A stretch of DNA of 64,000 bases from IMG/VR virus record IMGVR_UViG_3300035670_000158, positions 1-64,000 of that record; one strand, given 5' to 3'. The translations under genes were made by a program, and so were the position numbers. This document shows, in pieces, positions 54,982-60,683 of the stretch. A model generated the notes under the pieces. It was not told the origin of the DNA. It did not search any database and worked only from the letters and a program-made list of their open reading frames with translations. The first letter of the stretch is position 1, and each line of letters opens with the position of its first letter. This DNA is from a virus.

Positions 54982-55567
54982 AGACTTATTTTTGGGAGTG
55001 CGACAGTACGACTGTGATTTGAGCGAAGATGATTGTGCGAATATTATAGAAATTAGTAAGAGTGCAATAAGAGATCCTTACATGCCAGGATTTCAGTTCT
55101 CTATATTTGGCACTCCTGGTGTTAAAAGTTTAGGACCAACTAAACATAAAGGAGTTGATCATCCAAGTGTACATAGAGTTCGTGAGTCTTTTGTTAAGTG
55201 TTGTAAAAATTATTTTAAAACTGATTATAATAACTATGAATGTTCTGGTTGGTTTTACTTAGATTGGAAAGATTTCCCTAATAAAGAGTTATACTGGCAT
55301 CGACATTCTGATACTCCAAATTATACATTGTCTGCTGTTTTATATTTAACTCTACCAAAAAATTCTACAACAACTGGATTTTCAAAAAATCCAAGAATTA
55401 TATATGATACTGGTGATGGTTCTACTATTGAAAATAGTGATATACTTCGTCTTCCTAAATTAACTCATAAATGGTTTGTTTATCCATCAACTTTGCCACA
55501 TGTCCCTGGTATCTCTGGGACAAATGAAATGCGTATTTGTATAGCATCAGATTTTTGGTTTACATAG
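54962..55567 (+). CDS. 2OG-Fe(II) oxygenase (third), between nrdA and nrdB
   Basis: 201 residues, start GTG 54962 (or GTG 54971) inside the end of nrdA. Iron motif in LYWHRHSDTPNYTLSAVLYL (HxH-type), distal YPSTLPHVPGISGTNEMRIC with His and Arg. Similar in plan to the oxygenase at 38227. Splits the nrdA/nrdB pair; whether it modifies a protein or nucleotide is unknown. Confidence 0.72.
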   Translation: MSLVQYKDLFLGVRQYDCDLSEDDCANIIEISKSAIRDPYMPGFQFSIFGTPGVKSLGPTKHKGVDHPSVHRVRESFVKCCKNYFKTDYNNYECSGWFYLDWKDFPNKELYWHRHSDTPNYTLSAVLYLTLPKNSTTTGFSKNPRIIYDTGDGSTIENSDILRLPKLTHKWFVYPSTLPHVPGISGTNEMRICIASDFWFT

Positions 55568-55613
55568 GAGAAAAAGAGTGCAGTTTAAACTAAACACAAA
55601 AGGAGAATCCAAA

Positions 55614-56756
55614 ATGGTTGATGGTATTACCGTTTTCAACCAAAAACAAGTAAATACTAAAAAACAACCAATGTTTTTTGGACAACCACTAGGAATACAA
55701 CGATACGATTCTTACAAATACCCAATCTTCGATAAACTTACAACTCAACAACTTGGATATTTTTGGAGACCTGAAGAGGTTTCTCTTCAAAAAGATCGTG
55801 CCGATTATCAAACTCTTAGATCAGAACAAAAACATATCTTTACATCAAACCTGAAATATCAAGTTATGCTTGATAGCGTTCAGGGTAGAGGTCCTGGTAT
55901 GGCGTTTATTCCATATTGTTCATTGCCCGAATTAGAGGCAGCAATGACGGTATGGGAGTTTATGGAAATGATTCATTCTCGTTCATATACTTACATCATC
56001 AAGAATGTTTATGCAAATCCCAGTGAGGTTTTTGATAAAATTTTGACTGATGATCGCATTTTAGAACGTGCGGAAAGTGTGACGGAATCCTATAATGACT
56101 TCATCAATGAGGCACATCTTTATGACTCTTCAAATGCTTGGATTCATGCAAATGAGGGTGTCGATTCCGCACGATTCACTAAGTTTGAACTCAAACGCAA
56201 ACTATTCAGGGCAATTGCCAATGTGAATGTATTAGAAGGTATAAGATTTTATGTGTCATTTGCATGTTCTTTTGCCTTTGGTGAACTCAAACTCATGGAA
56301 GGATCTGCTAAAATTATATCCCTTATCGCCAGGGATGAAAACCAACATCTAGTTCTCACTCAAAATATTATTAATAAGTGGGCAGAGGGTGATGACCCTG
56401 AAATGAAGCAGATCTTTGAAGAAGAACAAGAGTGGTTGTATGCTCTATTTGATCGTGCCGTAAACGAAGAAAAACGTTGGGCACAATACTTGTTCAAAGA
56501 TGGTAGTATGATTGGGTTGAACGACAAACTTCTACATCAATACGTTGAATGGATTGCAAACCGCCGCCTCAAGGCAATTGGTCTAAAACCAAAGTATGAT
56601 ATTGCTGCAAAGAATAATCCACTTCCTTGGACACAGCATTGGATTTCTTCAAAAGGACTCCAAGTTGCCCCTCAAGAAACAGAAGTGGAATCATATATTG
56701 TAGGTGGTATCAAACAAGATGTTACAAAAAACACCTTTACAGGATTTCAACTATAG
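55614..56756 (+). CDS. nrdB: ribonucleotide reductase class Ia beta subunit
   Basis: 380 residues from ATG 55614, which has an AAAGGAG site; an upstream GTG 55578 lacks one. Di-iron tyrosyl-radical protein (E. coli NrdB: 376). Iron ligands lie in WEFMEMIHSRSYTYII (E/H), EGIRFYVSFACSFAFGE and ARDENQHLVLTQN (E, H). The radical Tyr is in SRSYTYI. Ends QDVTKNTFTGFQL. Confidence 0.96.
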   Translation: MVDGITVFNQKQVNTKKQPMFFGQPLGIQRYDSYKYPIFDKLTTQQLGYFWRPEEVSLQKDRADYQTLRSEQKHIFTSNLKYQVMLDSVQGRGPGMAFIPYCSLPELEAAMTVWEFMEMIHSRSYTYIIKNVYANPSEVFDKILTDDRILERAESVTESYNDFINEAHLYDSSNAWIHANEGVDSARFTKFELKRKLFRAIANVNVLEGIRFYVSFACSFAFGELKLMEGSAKIISLIARDENQHLVLTQNIINKWAEGDDPEMKQIFEEEQEWLYALFDRAVNEEKRWAQYLFKDGSMIGLNDKLLHQYVEWIANRRLKAIGLKPKYDIAAKNNPLPWTQHWISSKGLQVAPQETEVESYIVGGIKQDVTKNTFTGFQL

Positions 56757-56763
56757 GAGAATC

Positions 56764-56940
56764 ATGTTAATCGAAAATGCATCAAAAGACATCTGGACTG
56801 AAGTGTACCTTTCATGGAAAGGTGCTACTTTATCTGAAAAACAAATTCAACTTCTAACAGAAGGACCTAAGTCTCTAACAGATGCTTGGGCTCTTGGTGC
56901 AATGCACAACGAATACAAGAAACATTTTGTTCGAGAGTGA
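56764..56940 (+). CDS. small protein after nrdB (58 aa)
   Basis: From ATG 56764 with an AGGAG site 6 bases upstream: MLIENASKDIWTEVYLSWKG ... LTDAWALGAMHNEYKKHFVR. An upstream in-frame ATG at 56704 lies in nrdB. Helical, soluble, unknown function; probably cotranscribed with nrdB. Confidence 0.6.
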   Translation: MLIENASKDIWTEVYLSWKGATLSEKQIQLLTEGPKSLTDAWALGAMHNEYKKHFVRE

Positions 56941-56943
56941 TCA

Positions 56944-57099
56944 ATGCCTAGAAATTTTCTTTCAAAACAGGAGATGAAAATTAGGGTTCTAAAATTAAAA
57001 AATAGTTTATACGAAGAACACAGATCTGAGCATGATAAAGAACTTGCCCACAAGTACTTGAATCAGGTTCTTGACATTCTTGAAGAATATAGAGAGTAA
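56944..57099 (+). CDS. small helical protein (51 aa)
   Basis: MPRNFLSKQEMKIRVLKLKN ... HKYLNQVLDILEEYRE. Starts three bases after the preceding stop; charged amphipathic helices. Last gene before the hairpin/late promoter at 57097. Function unknown. Confidence 0.55.
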   Translation: MPRNFLSKQEMKIRVLKLKNSLYEEHRSEHDKELAHKYLNQVLDILEEYRE

Positions 57100-57126
57100 A
57101 TAAATACCTCCATCTTGGAGGTATTT
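57097..57126 (+). promoter_or_regulatory. late promoter in a hairpin that hides a ribosome site
   Basis: TAAATAAATA (57097-57106) overlaps the 5' arm of AAATACCTCC (57102-57111) / GGAGGTATTT (57117-57126), loop ATCTT. The 3' arm contains GGAGGT, the ribosome site for ATG 57131. Long read-through RNA would hide it; RNA started from the late core would not. Confidence 0.75.
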
Positions 57127-57130
57127 TATT

Positions 57131-57478
57131 ATGCGCCCACAATCAGCAAAAGCAAAAGGTCGCCGCCTTCAGCAGTGGGTAAGAGATAAACTGGTAGAGT
57201 GTCTTCATATTCATCCAGAAGACATTGAGTCTCGTAGCATGGGAGCAGGCGGTGAAGACCTTATTATGGCTAGAGCAGCCAGGTCAAAGTTTCCCCATAG
57301 TATTGAATGTAAGAATGTTGAAAAACTAAATATCTGGGATGCCTATGAGCAAGCATCTGCCAACTGTGGTGATTACGAACCTATCGTTGTGATGAAAAAG
57401 AACGGAAAGAAACCATTGGTTGTAGTGGACGCAGAGTATTACATTCAACTATTCGGAGACAAAGATGGCACGAATTGA
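57131..57478 (+). CDS. PD-(D/E)XK nuclease, resolvase-like
   Basis: 115 residues. Catalytic set GAGGEDLIM (D43) and HSIECKN (E59, K61) with basic N-terminus (SAKAKGRRLQQWVRDKLVEC). Size and motif fit a Holliday-junction-resolvase-like or VRR-type endonuclease, which could replace T4 gp49 in resolving branched DNA before packaging. The late-only control suggested by the upstream hairpin resembles that described for T4 gene 49. Overlaps the next gene by 14 bases. Confidence 0.75.
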   Translation: MRPQSAKAKGRRLQQWVRDKLVECLHIHPEDIESRSMGAGGEDLIMARAARSKFPHSIECKNVEKLNIWDAYEQASANCGDYEPIVVMKKNGKKPLVVVDAEYYIQLFGDKDGTN

Positions 57479-58169
57479 TCTTCATAACTTTTTTAAACAT
57501 TACGACGAAAACAATCCAAAGCATGTAGAAGCTGTTAGATATTTTGAGGATGCTCTTAATAAAAAAGCACCAGAAGAAATGGAAGATTCTTCTGGGTGGG
57601 TTGTGACATATAGAAGTCAACCAAACAAACCAAAATCAAATATTCTTGATGTGCCTTTCTTTCCACAGACAGACAATTATAGAGATGCTAATCGCACCTG
57701 TAATTCATCTGCCTGTGCCATGGTGTTAGAATACTTCAAACCAGGCACACTCAAAGGAGCAAAAGGCGACGACGCTTATGTTCAAAAAGTCTTTTCAATC
57801 GGGGATACCACAGATCACTTGGTTCAAACTCGTGCTCTTGCGTCTTATGGAATTAAGTCAAGTTTCAGTTATTCCCTTACTTTTGCTGATCTTGATAGAG
57901 AGCTTGCCGCTGGCAGACCTGTTGTTATTGGCATTCTTCATAGGGGCACTCTATCTAATCCGACAGGAGGACATATGTTAGTTGTCATTGGCAAAACGCC
58001 ATCAGGTGATTACATTGTTAACGACCCCTATGGTAGTCTCAATGACGGTTACACCAGTGCCGTAAGCAACGGTAAGGGTGCAGTGTATAAGCGTAGTGTG
58101 TTGGCACGTAGATGGTGCCCAGCTGGCAATGATGGATGGGGTAGAATCTTTGATGCAAAAAAGGCGTAA
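57465..58169 (+). CDS. C39-like cysteine peptidase domain (0-frame of a frameshift pair)
   Basis: 234 residues in the 0 frame. Papain-like C39-type peptidase: ILDVPFFPQTDNYRDANRTC with catalytic C79 in TCNSSACAMVLEYF, H170 in PTGGHMLVVIG, D187 in YIVNDPYGS. Such domains cut peptides in cell-wall or bacteriocin contexts. It ends ...FDAKKA-stop with the slippery string A AAA AAG four codons before the stop codon's end. The -1 frame continues into a GH24 lysozyme with no start of its own. A 393-residue peptidase-lysozyme is therefore expected. N-terminal 60 residues unrecognised. Confidence 0.85.
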   Translation: MARIDLHNFFKHYDENNPKHVEAVRYFEDALNKKAPEEMEDSSGWVVTYRSQPNKPKSNILDVPFFPQTDNYRDANRTCNSSACAMVLEYFKPGTLKGAKGDDAYVQKVFSIGDTTDHLVQTRALASYGIKSSFSYSLTFADLDRELAAGRPVVIGILHRGTLSNPTGGHMLVVIGKTPSGDYIVNDPYGSLNDGYTSAVSNGKGAVYKRSVLARRWCPAGNDGWGRIFDAKKA

Positions 58170-58209
58170 GCTCCACTCTTGACGGTATTCCCGTAAAGGG
58201 ACTGGAGCT
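58157..58209 (+). promoter_or_regulatory. -1 programmed frameshift signal
   Basis: Slippery heptamer A AAA AAG at 58157-58163 in the correct phase (0-frame codons AAA, AAG). A 5-base spacer (58164-58168) contains part of the 0-frame stop, followed by stem AGCTCCA (58169-58175) with TGGAGCT (58203-58209) and an inner hairpin TCCC/GGGA. This is the standard layout of a -1 frameshift site. Confidence 0.75.
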
Positions 58210-58645
58210 GATCAAAGAGTTTGAAGGATGCCATCTTTCAGCATACCCAGACCCATTTACAGGAAATCTTCCCATCACCATAGGTTGGGGAAGCACCAGA
58301 GACTTCAACGGCAAACCATTCAAACTTGGTGATAAGATTTCACAAAAGGTTGCTGATGATTTGCTCATCAGTCAAATCAAGCGGGAGTTTATTCCTGCCC
58401 TGTCTAAGATACCTTACTGGAGTGAAATGAATGACAATCAACGAGGAGCACTTTTATCATTTGCTTACAATCTCGGTGCTCGCTTTTACAATTCAAGCAA
58501 TTTCAATACTATTTCTCGCAATTTGCGTGAGAAAAATTGGGCAGCAATCCCAAAAACATTAGAGATGTATCGCAATCCTGGTAGCAGTGTAGAGGCAGGA
58601 TTGCTCAGAAGAAGAAAGGCAGAGGGTAAACTTTGGATAAGTTAA
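58163..58645 (+). CDS. GH24 lysozyme domain, -1 frame continuation of the peptidase
   Basis: Murein-hydrolysing T4/lambda-R-type lysozyme. Frame -1 is open from 58154. It has no ATG/GTG/TTG before the catalytic region; the first ATG would start after it. LIKEFEGCHLSAYPDPFTGN gives the catalytic Glu and, eight residues between, the Asp; PITIGWGST holds the Thr. QRGALLSFAYNLG and GLLRRRKAEGKLW are the usual C-terminal lysozyme blocks. As it cannot start alone, frameshifting from 57465, or a one-base sequencing loss in the A6 run, is required. Confidence 0.85.
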   Translation, partial: GVSSTLDGIPVKGLELIKEFEGCHLSAYPDPFTGNLPITIGWGSTRDFNGKPFKLGDKISQKVADDLLISQIKREFIPALSKIPYWSEMNDNQRGALLSFAYNLGARFYNSSNFNTISRNLREKNWAAIPKTLEMYRNPGSSVEAGLLRRRKAEGKLWIS

Positions 58646-58887
58646 TCATCCATCTTTGCTTTTAGTCCAAGTAGAGCAGTAAACAAAGTAAATAACGCAT
58701 TATATCCTCTACTCTCAGACTCTTTGCAGTCTAAGGGTGGAGGATTTACTAATCCACCTAAAGCATCTGCTCTTTCCATGGAACCTGGAACCATAAAATT
58801 GCAGTTTGCAAAAGTAATACCAACGTATCCTAGTGTTCCTATTACAAGAGTGACAATGAGTTTATCAAGTAGCTTTAGATTTTTCAT
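58642..58887 (-). CDS. minus-strand membrane protein, holin candidate
   Basis: 81 residues, the only convincing minus-strand gene. N-terminal helix LLDKLIVTLVIGTLGYVGIT (~6-25), a loop with NCNFMVPGSMERADALGGLV and PPPLDC (two Cys), and a second weaker hydrophobic helix (YNALFTLFTALLGLKA, ~62-77). Its 3' end overlaps the lysozyme stop by four bases. A late core AAATAAATAG lies on the same strand just upstream. Two helices next to a lysozyme fit a holin or related lysis protein, by inference. Confidence 0.6.
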   Translation of the reverse strand: MKNLKLLDKLIVTLVIGTLGYVGITFANCNFMVPGSMERADALGGLVNPPPLDCKESESRGYNALFTLFTALLGLKAKMDD

Positions 58888-58907
58888 CTTGCTTCTTGCT
58901 GACAGGT

Positions 58908-58917
58908 CTATTTATTT
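58908..58917 (-). promoter_or_regulatory. minus-strand late promoter core AAATAAATAG
   Basis: Lies about 20 bases upstream of the minus-strand gene's ATG and supports it as a late gene. Confidence 0.5.
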
Positions 58918-58927
58918 GGAGGGGGTC

Positions 58928-58957
58928 TTGACAAACCCCTAAATACTCACTTATAAT
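58928..58957 (+). promoter_or_regulatory. consensus promoter for the RlpA-like gene
   Basis: TTGACA (58928-58933), 18-base spacer, TATAAT (58952-58957). The -35 lies in the loop of hairpin GGGGT (58922-58926) / ACCCC (58935-58939). A CTAAATAC late-type core lies in the spacer. It is divergent from the minus-strand gene. Confidence 0.8.
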
Positions 58958-59063
58958 GAATTTTCGTCATTAGTCCTTGACGTGTCTTAGAGCCGTGGGA
59001 TCTGCCCTCTGAGAAGAGGGAAGTGCGCTTTTCCTATACGGATGTAGAGTTCAATCGAATTTA
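58958..59063 (+). promoter_or_regulatory. structured leader of the RlpA-like gene
   Basis: About 95 bases of untranslated leader, long for this genome. Hairpin CCCTCT-GAGA-AGAGGG at about 59010-59026 sits inside a longer pairing CCGTGGGA (58994-59001) with TTCCTATACGG (about 59032-59043). No coding frame is seen. May be a regulatory leader or a small RNA. Confidence 0.5.
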
Positions 59064-59426
59064 ATGCTTTTCAAATCACTTTCAATTCTCGCCATTGCCG
59101 CTGCAGGACTAGCACCCCTTCAGGCAAAGGCAGCGAGCGGATGTTCCCTCGCATCACATTATGGAGTCGGTGATGGATATCATGGGCAGACAACTGCAAA
59201 TGGTGAAAGATATAACGCTTATGGAAAATCAGTAGCACATAAATGGCTTCCTTTTGGAACCAGATTGAGAGTTACAAATCAACGAAATGGTAAGTCAGTA
59301 ATTGTGCGTGTAAATGATCGCGGTCCCTACGTTGGTGGGAGAGACCTTGACTTGTCTTATGGTGCGTTCTCTTCTATTGCTCACCCAGGTCAAGGCGTTA
59401 CTAGCGTCTGTTATTCAAGGGTCTAA
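59064..59426 (+). CDS. RlpA-like double-psi beta-barrel protein with signal peptide
   Basis: 120 residues. Signal peptide MLFKSLSILAIAAAGLAPLQ with AKAAS cleavage region, then the RlpA fold: SLASHYGVGDGYHGQTTANG (~28-47), SVAHKWLPFGTRLRVTN (~56-72), VNDRGPYVGGRDLDLS (~83-98). Bacterial RlpA proteins are periplasmic lytic transglycosylases acting on naked glycan strands; the His and Asp in this pattern (AHK, VNDRGP) are retained. Probably exported to the host periplasm to help remodel the wall. It lies in the lysis-like cluster. Confidence 0.85.
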   Translation: MLFKSLSILAIAAAGLAPLQAKAASGCSLASHYGVGDGYHGQTTANGERYNAYGKSVAHKWLPFGTRLRVTNQRNGKSVIVRVNDRGPYVGGRDLDLSYGAFSSIAHPGQGVTSVCYSRV

Positions 59427-59432
59427 TTGAAT

Positions 59433-59470
59433 ACTAAATATTGGGGAGTGCTGCAGACCTCCCCTTTTTT
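59433..59470 (+). terminator. late promoter core plus terminator hairpin at a start codon
   Basis: CTAAATAT (59433-59440), then GGGGAG (59443-59448) / CTCCCC (59459-59464) and T6 (59465-59470), directly abutting ATG 59471. Terminates the RlpA transcript; a late start near 59446 would remove the 5' arm. Confidence 0.75.
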
Positions 59471-59881
59471 ATGTTTAATTTCGGAAAGAAAAAACCCGAT
59501 ATAAAACAATACGCAATTGTAGGAGTCGTATTATCTTCTATTATTGCAGTTCTTTCGCAGTGTACCGGAATTCATGAGAACAATCTTTGGGATTTGTTTG
59601 ATGAGATTCAAAGAAAGTATTTTCCACAAACTATGTTGAATGAGTTTATACTTAAAGATCCTGATAAACTGAATCGTAGAATTCAAAGAGATGTTGATAA
59701 AGCAATCAATAATGTAACACCAGAGTATGATCGGATTATTTCCGATTATACCCGAAAATATCAACCAAAATATGTGGAAGAACAAAATGACGAGACTGTG
59801 TGCTATACTAATGAATGTAAATCGTTAGCACCTCCCATGAGAATCTGTGCTCCTTGGGTTGACACCTGCCCTAAGGACTGA
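59471..59881 (+). CDS. N-anchored helical periplasmic protein
   Basis: 136 residues from ATG 59471; the longer frame start lies in the terminator. Short basic N-terminus (MFNFGKKKPDIKQ), one membrane helix (YAIVGVVLSSIIAVLSQC, ~14-31), helical charged middle, Cys-rich C-terminus (ETVCYTNECK ... MRICAPWVDTCP). Type II topology with an outer helical part resembles an inner-membrane spanin, which is plausible beside a lysozyme and RlpA, but there is no firm homology. The tRNA-operon promoter lies in its last codons. Confidence 0.6.
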   Translation: MFNFGKKKPDIKQYAIVGVVLSSIIAVLSQCTGIHENNLWDLFDEIQRKYFPQTMLNEFILKDPDKLNRRIQRDVDKAINNVTPEYDRIISDYTRKYQPKYVEEQNDETVCYTNECKSLAPPMRICAPWVDTCPKD

Positions 59882-59887
59882 TATAAT
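59859..59887 (+). promoter_or_regulatory. perfect consensus promoter for the tRNA cluster
   Basis: TTGACA (59859-59864), 17-base spacer, TATAAT (59882-59887), 12 bases before tRNA-Arg. The -35 lies in the loop of CCTTGGG ... CCC-T-AAGG (59852-59876). Confidence 0.88.
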
Positions 59888-59898
59888 AGGTGAGTTGA

Positions 59899-59970
59899 GG
59901 GCTCATAGTTAAATGGATATAACCCGATCCTTCTAAGATTGTGTTCTTGGTTCGATTCCAAGTGAGCCTG
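59899..59970 (+). tRNA. tRNA-Arg (UCU)
   Basis: Acceptor GGGCTCA with TGAGCCT (one G-U), D stem GTTA/TAAC, anticodon stem CGATC/GATTG around CTTCTAA (anticodon TCT), T arm CTTGG-TTCGATT-CCAAG. Reads AGA, a codon frequent in these AT-rich phage genes. Confidence 0.9.
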
Positions 59971-59972
59971 TT

Positions 59973-60055
59973 GCTTCAGTGGTGGAACGGTAGACACAGC
60001 GGACTTAGAATCCGCCGCCCTAAAAAGCGTGGAAGTTCAAATCTTCTCTGGAGCA
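59973..60055 (+). tRNA. tRNA-Leu (UAG)
   Basis: Acceptor GCTTCAG with CTGGAGC, D arm GTGG...TAGACAC, anticodon stem GCGGA/TCCGC around CTTAGAA (anticodon TAG), long variable arm of class II, T arm GGAAG-TTCAAAT-CTTCT. Confidence 0.92.
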
Positions 60056-60056
60056 C

Positions 60057-60090
60057 TTGACAATCAAACCTAAATGGTTTATGATTGTCT
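60057..60090 (+). promoter_or_regulatory. inverted repeat carrying a possible promoter
   Basis: GACAATCA (60059-60066) and TGATTGTC (60082-60089) are exact inverted repeats. TTGACA (60057-60062), 17 bases, TATGAT (60080-60085) lie within the two arms. Could be a promoter with an operator, or a hairpin ending the tRNA-Leu RNA. Confidence 0.5.
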
Positions 60091-60098
60091 TATATCAA

Positions 60099-60133
60099 AA
60101 GGTATGATATAATAAATAAATATATTATACCTT
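60099..60133 (+). promoter_or_regulatory. hairpin with late promoter core as its loop, before HNH gene 1
   Basis: Thirteen-pair stem AAGGTATGATATA (60099-60111) / TATATTATACCTT (60121-60133, one G-U). The nine-base loop is ATAAATAAA, the late promoter core. The stem ends six bases before the HNH ATG. Confidence 0.75.
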
Positions 60134-60139
60134 AAGATT

Positions 60140-60493
60140 ATGCCATATAAAAACAAAGAGGACTATAAAAACTGGGAAAAGAGATATCGTAACGAATATT
60201 ATCAAAGACCAGAAACAAAACAAAGATTGTCAGAGCAATCTAAGTTGCGTAGAGAACGAAATAAAAGTTTTGTTCTAGATAAAATGATTCCTTGTATTGT
60301 ATGTGGTGAGAGTGACCCTATTGTTATTGATTTTCACCATTTAGATGAATCTCAAAAAGATAAAGGAATTTCTCAAATGATGCAAAGTAATTATTCTTTG
60401 CAAAAAATACAAGAAGAACTTGACAAATGTGTTTGTTTATGTTCTAATTGTCATAGGAGAGTTCACGCAGGAACTCTTACTTTGCGGGTATAG
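60140..60493 (+). CDS. HNH homing endonuclease 1
   Basis: 117 residues. HNH nuclease with zinc knuckles: CIVCGESDPIVIDFHHLDES (~53-72) and KCVCLCSNCHRRVHAGTL (~95-112), the HHxD ... N ... H order. Basic N-terminal part (NWEKRYRNEYYQRPETKQRL) for DNA contact. Paralogous to the gene at 61922. Its last ten bases are the first ten bases of tRNA-Gly, and its stop TAG is tRNA positions 8-10. A free-standing homing gene resident in the tRNA cluster. Confidence 0.88.
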   Translation: MPYKNKEDYKNWEKRYRNEYYQRPETKQRLSEQSKLRRERNKSFVLDKMIPCIVCGESDPIVIDFHHLDESQKDKGISQMMQSNYSLQKIQEELDKCVCLCSNCHRRVHAGTLTLRV

Positions 60494-60554
60494 TTTAGGG
60501 GTAAAATGCCATCCTTCCAAGTTGGAGTCACCGGTTCGATTCCGGTTACCCGCT
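60484..60554 (+). tRNA. tRNA-Gly (UCC)
   Basis: Acceptor GCGGGTA with TACCCGC, T8-A9, anticodon loop CTTCCAA (TCC), T arm ACCGG-TTCGATT-CCGGT. The anticodon stem CCATC/GTTGG has one T-T mismatch. The 5' end overlaps the 3' end of HNH gene 1. Confidence 0.88.
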
Positions 60555-60683
60555 CTGAACCTTTGGGTTCTTAAAATGTGGTTCTGGGTGGAATTCCCAG
60601 CGGTTCCGTTAGGGACTGTCCTTTGTAGGTTCGATACCTACATCTTCCTTATGGGAGATAAGAACGGCTATTGGAAACCACAA
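60555..60683 (+). other. non-coding stretch between tRNAs with one T-arm-like hairpin
   Basis: No convincing gene. A perfect T-arm-like hairpin GTAGG-TTCGATA-CCTAC lies at 60625-60641, and CTGGG ... CCCAG hairpin at about 60584-60600, but no matching acceptor or anticodon arm could be assembled. Probably a decayed tRNA or a stable small RNA. Confidence 0.4.

Noticed and set aside
58361-58645. Lysozyme starting at the ATG at 58361
   Set aside because: That start lies after the catalytic Glu, Asp and Thr, so the product would be inactive; the continuous -1 frame upstream encodes the missing part.
60577-60650. A further tRNA around the T-arm at 60625
   Set aside because: A good T arm but no pairing acceptor stem of seven bases and no anticodon arm; reported only as a tRNA-like remnant.
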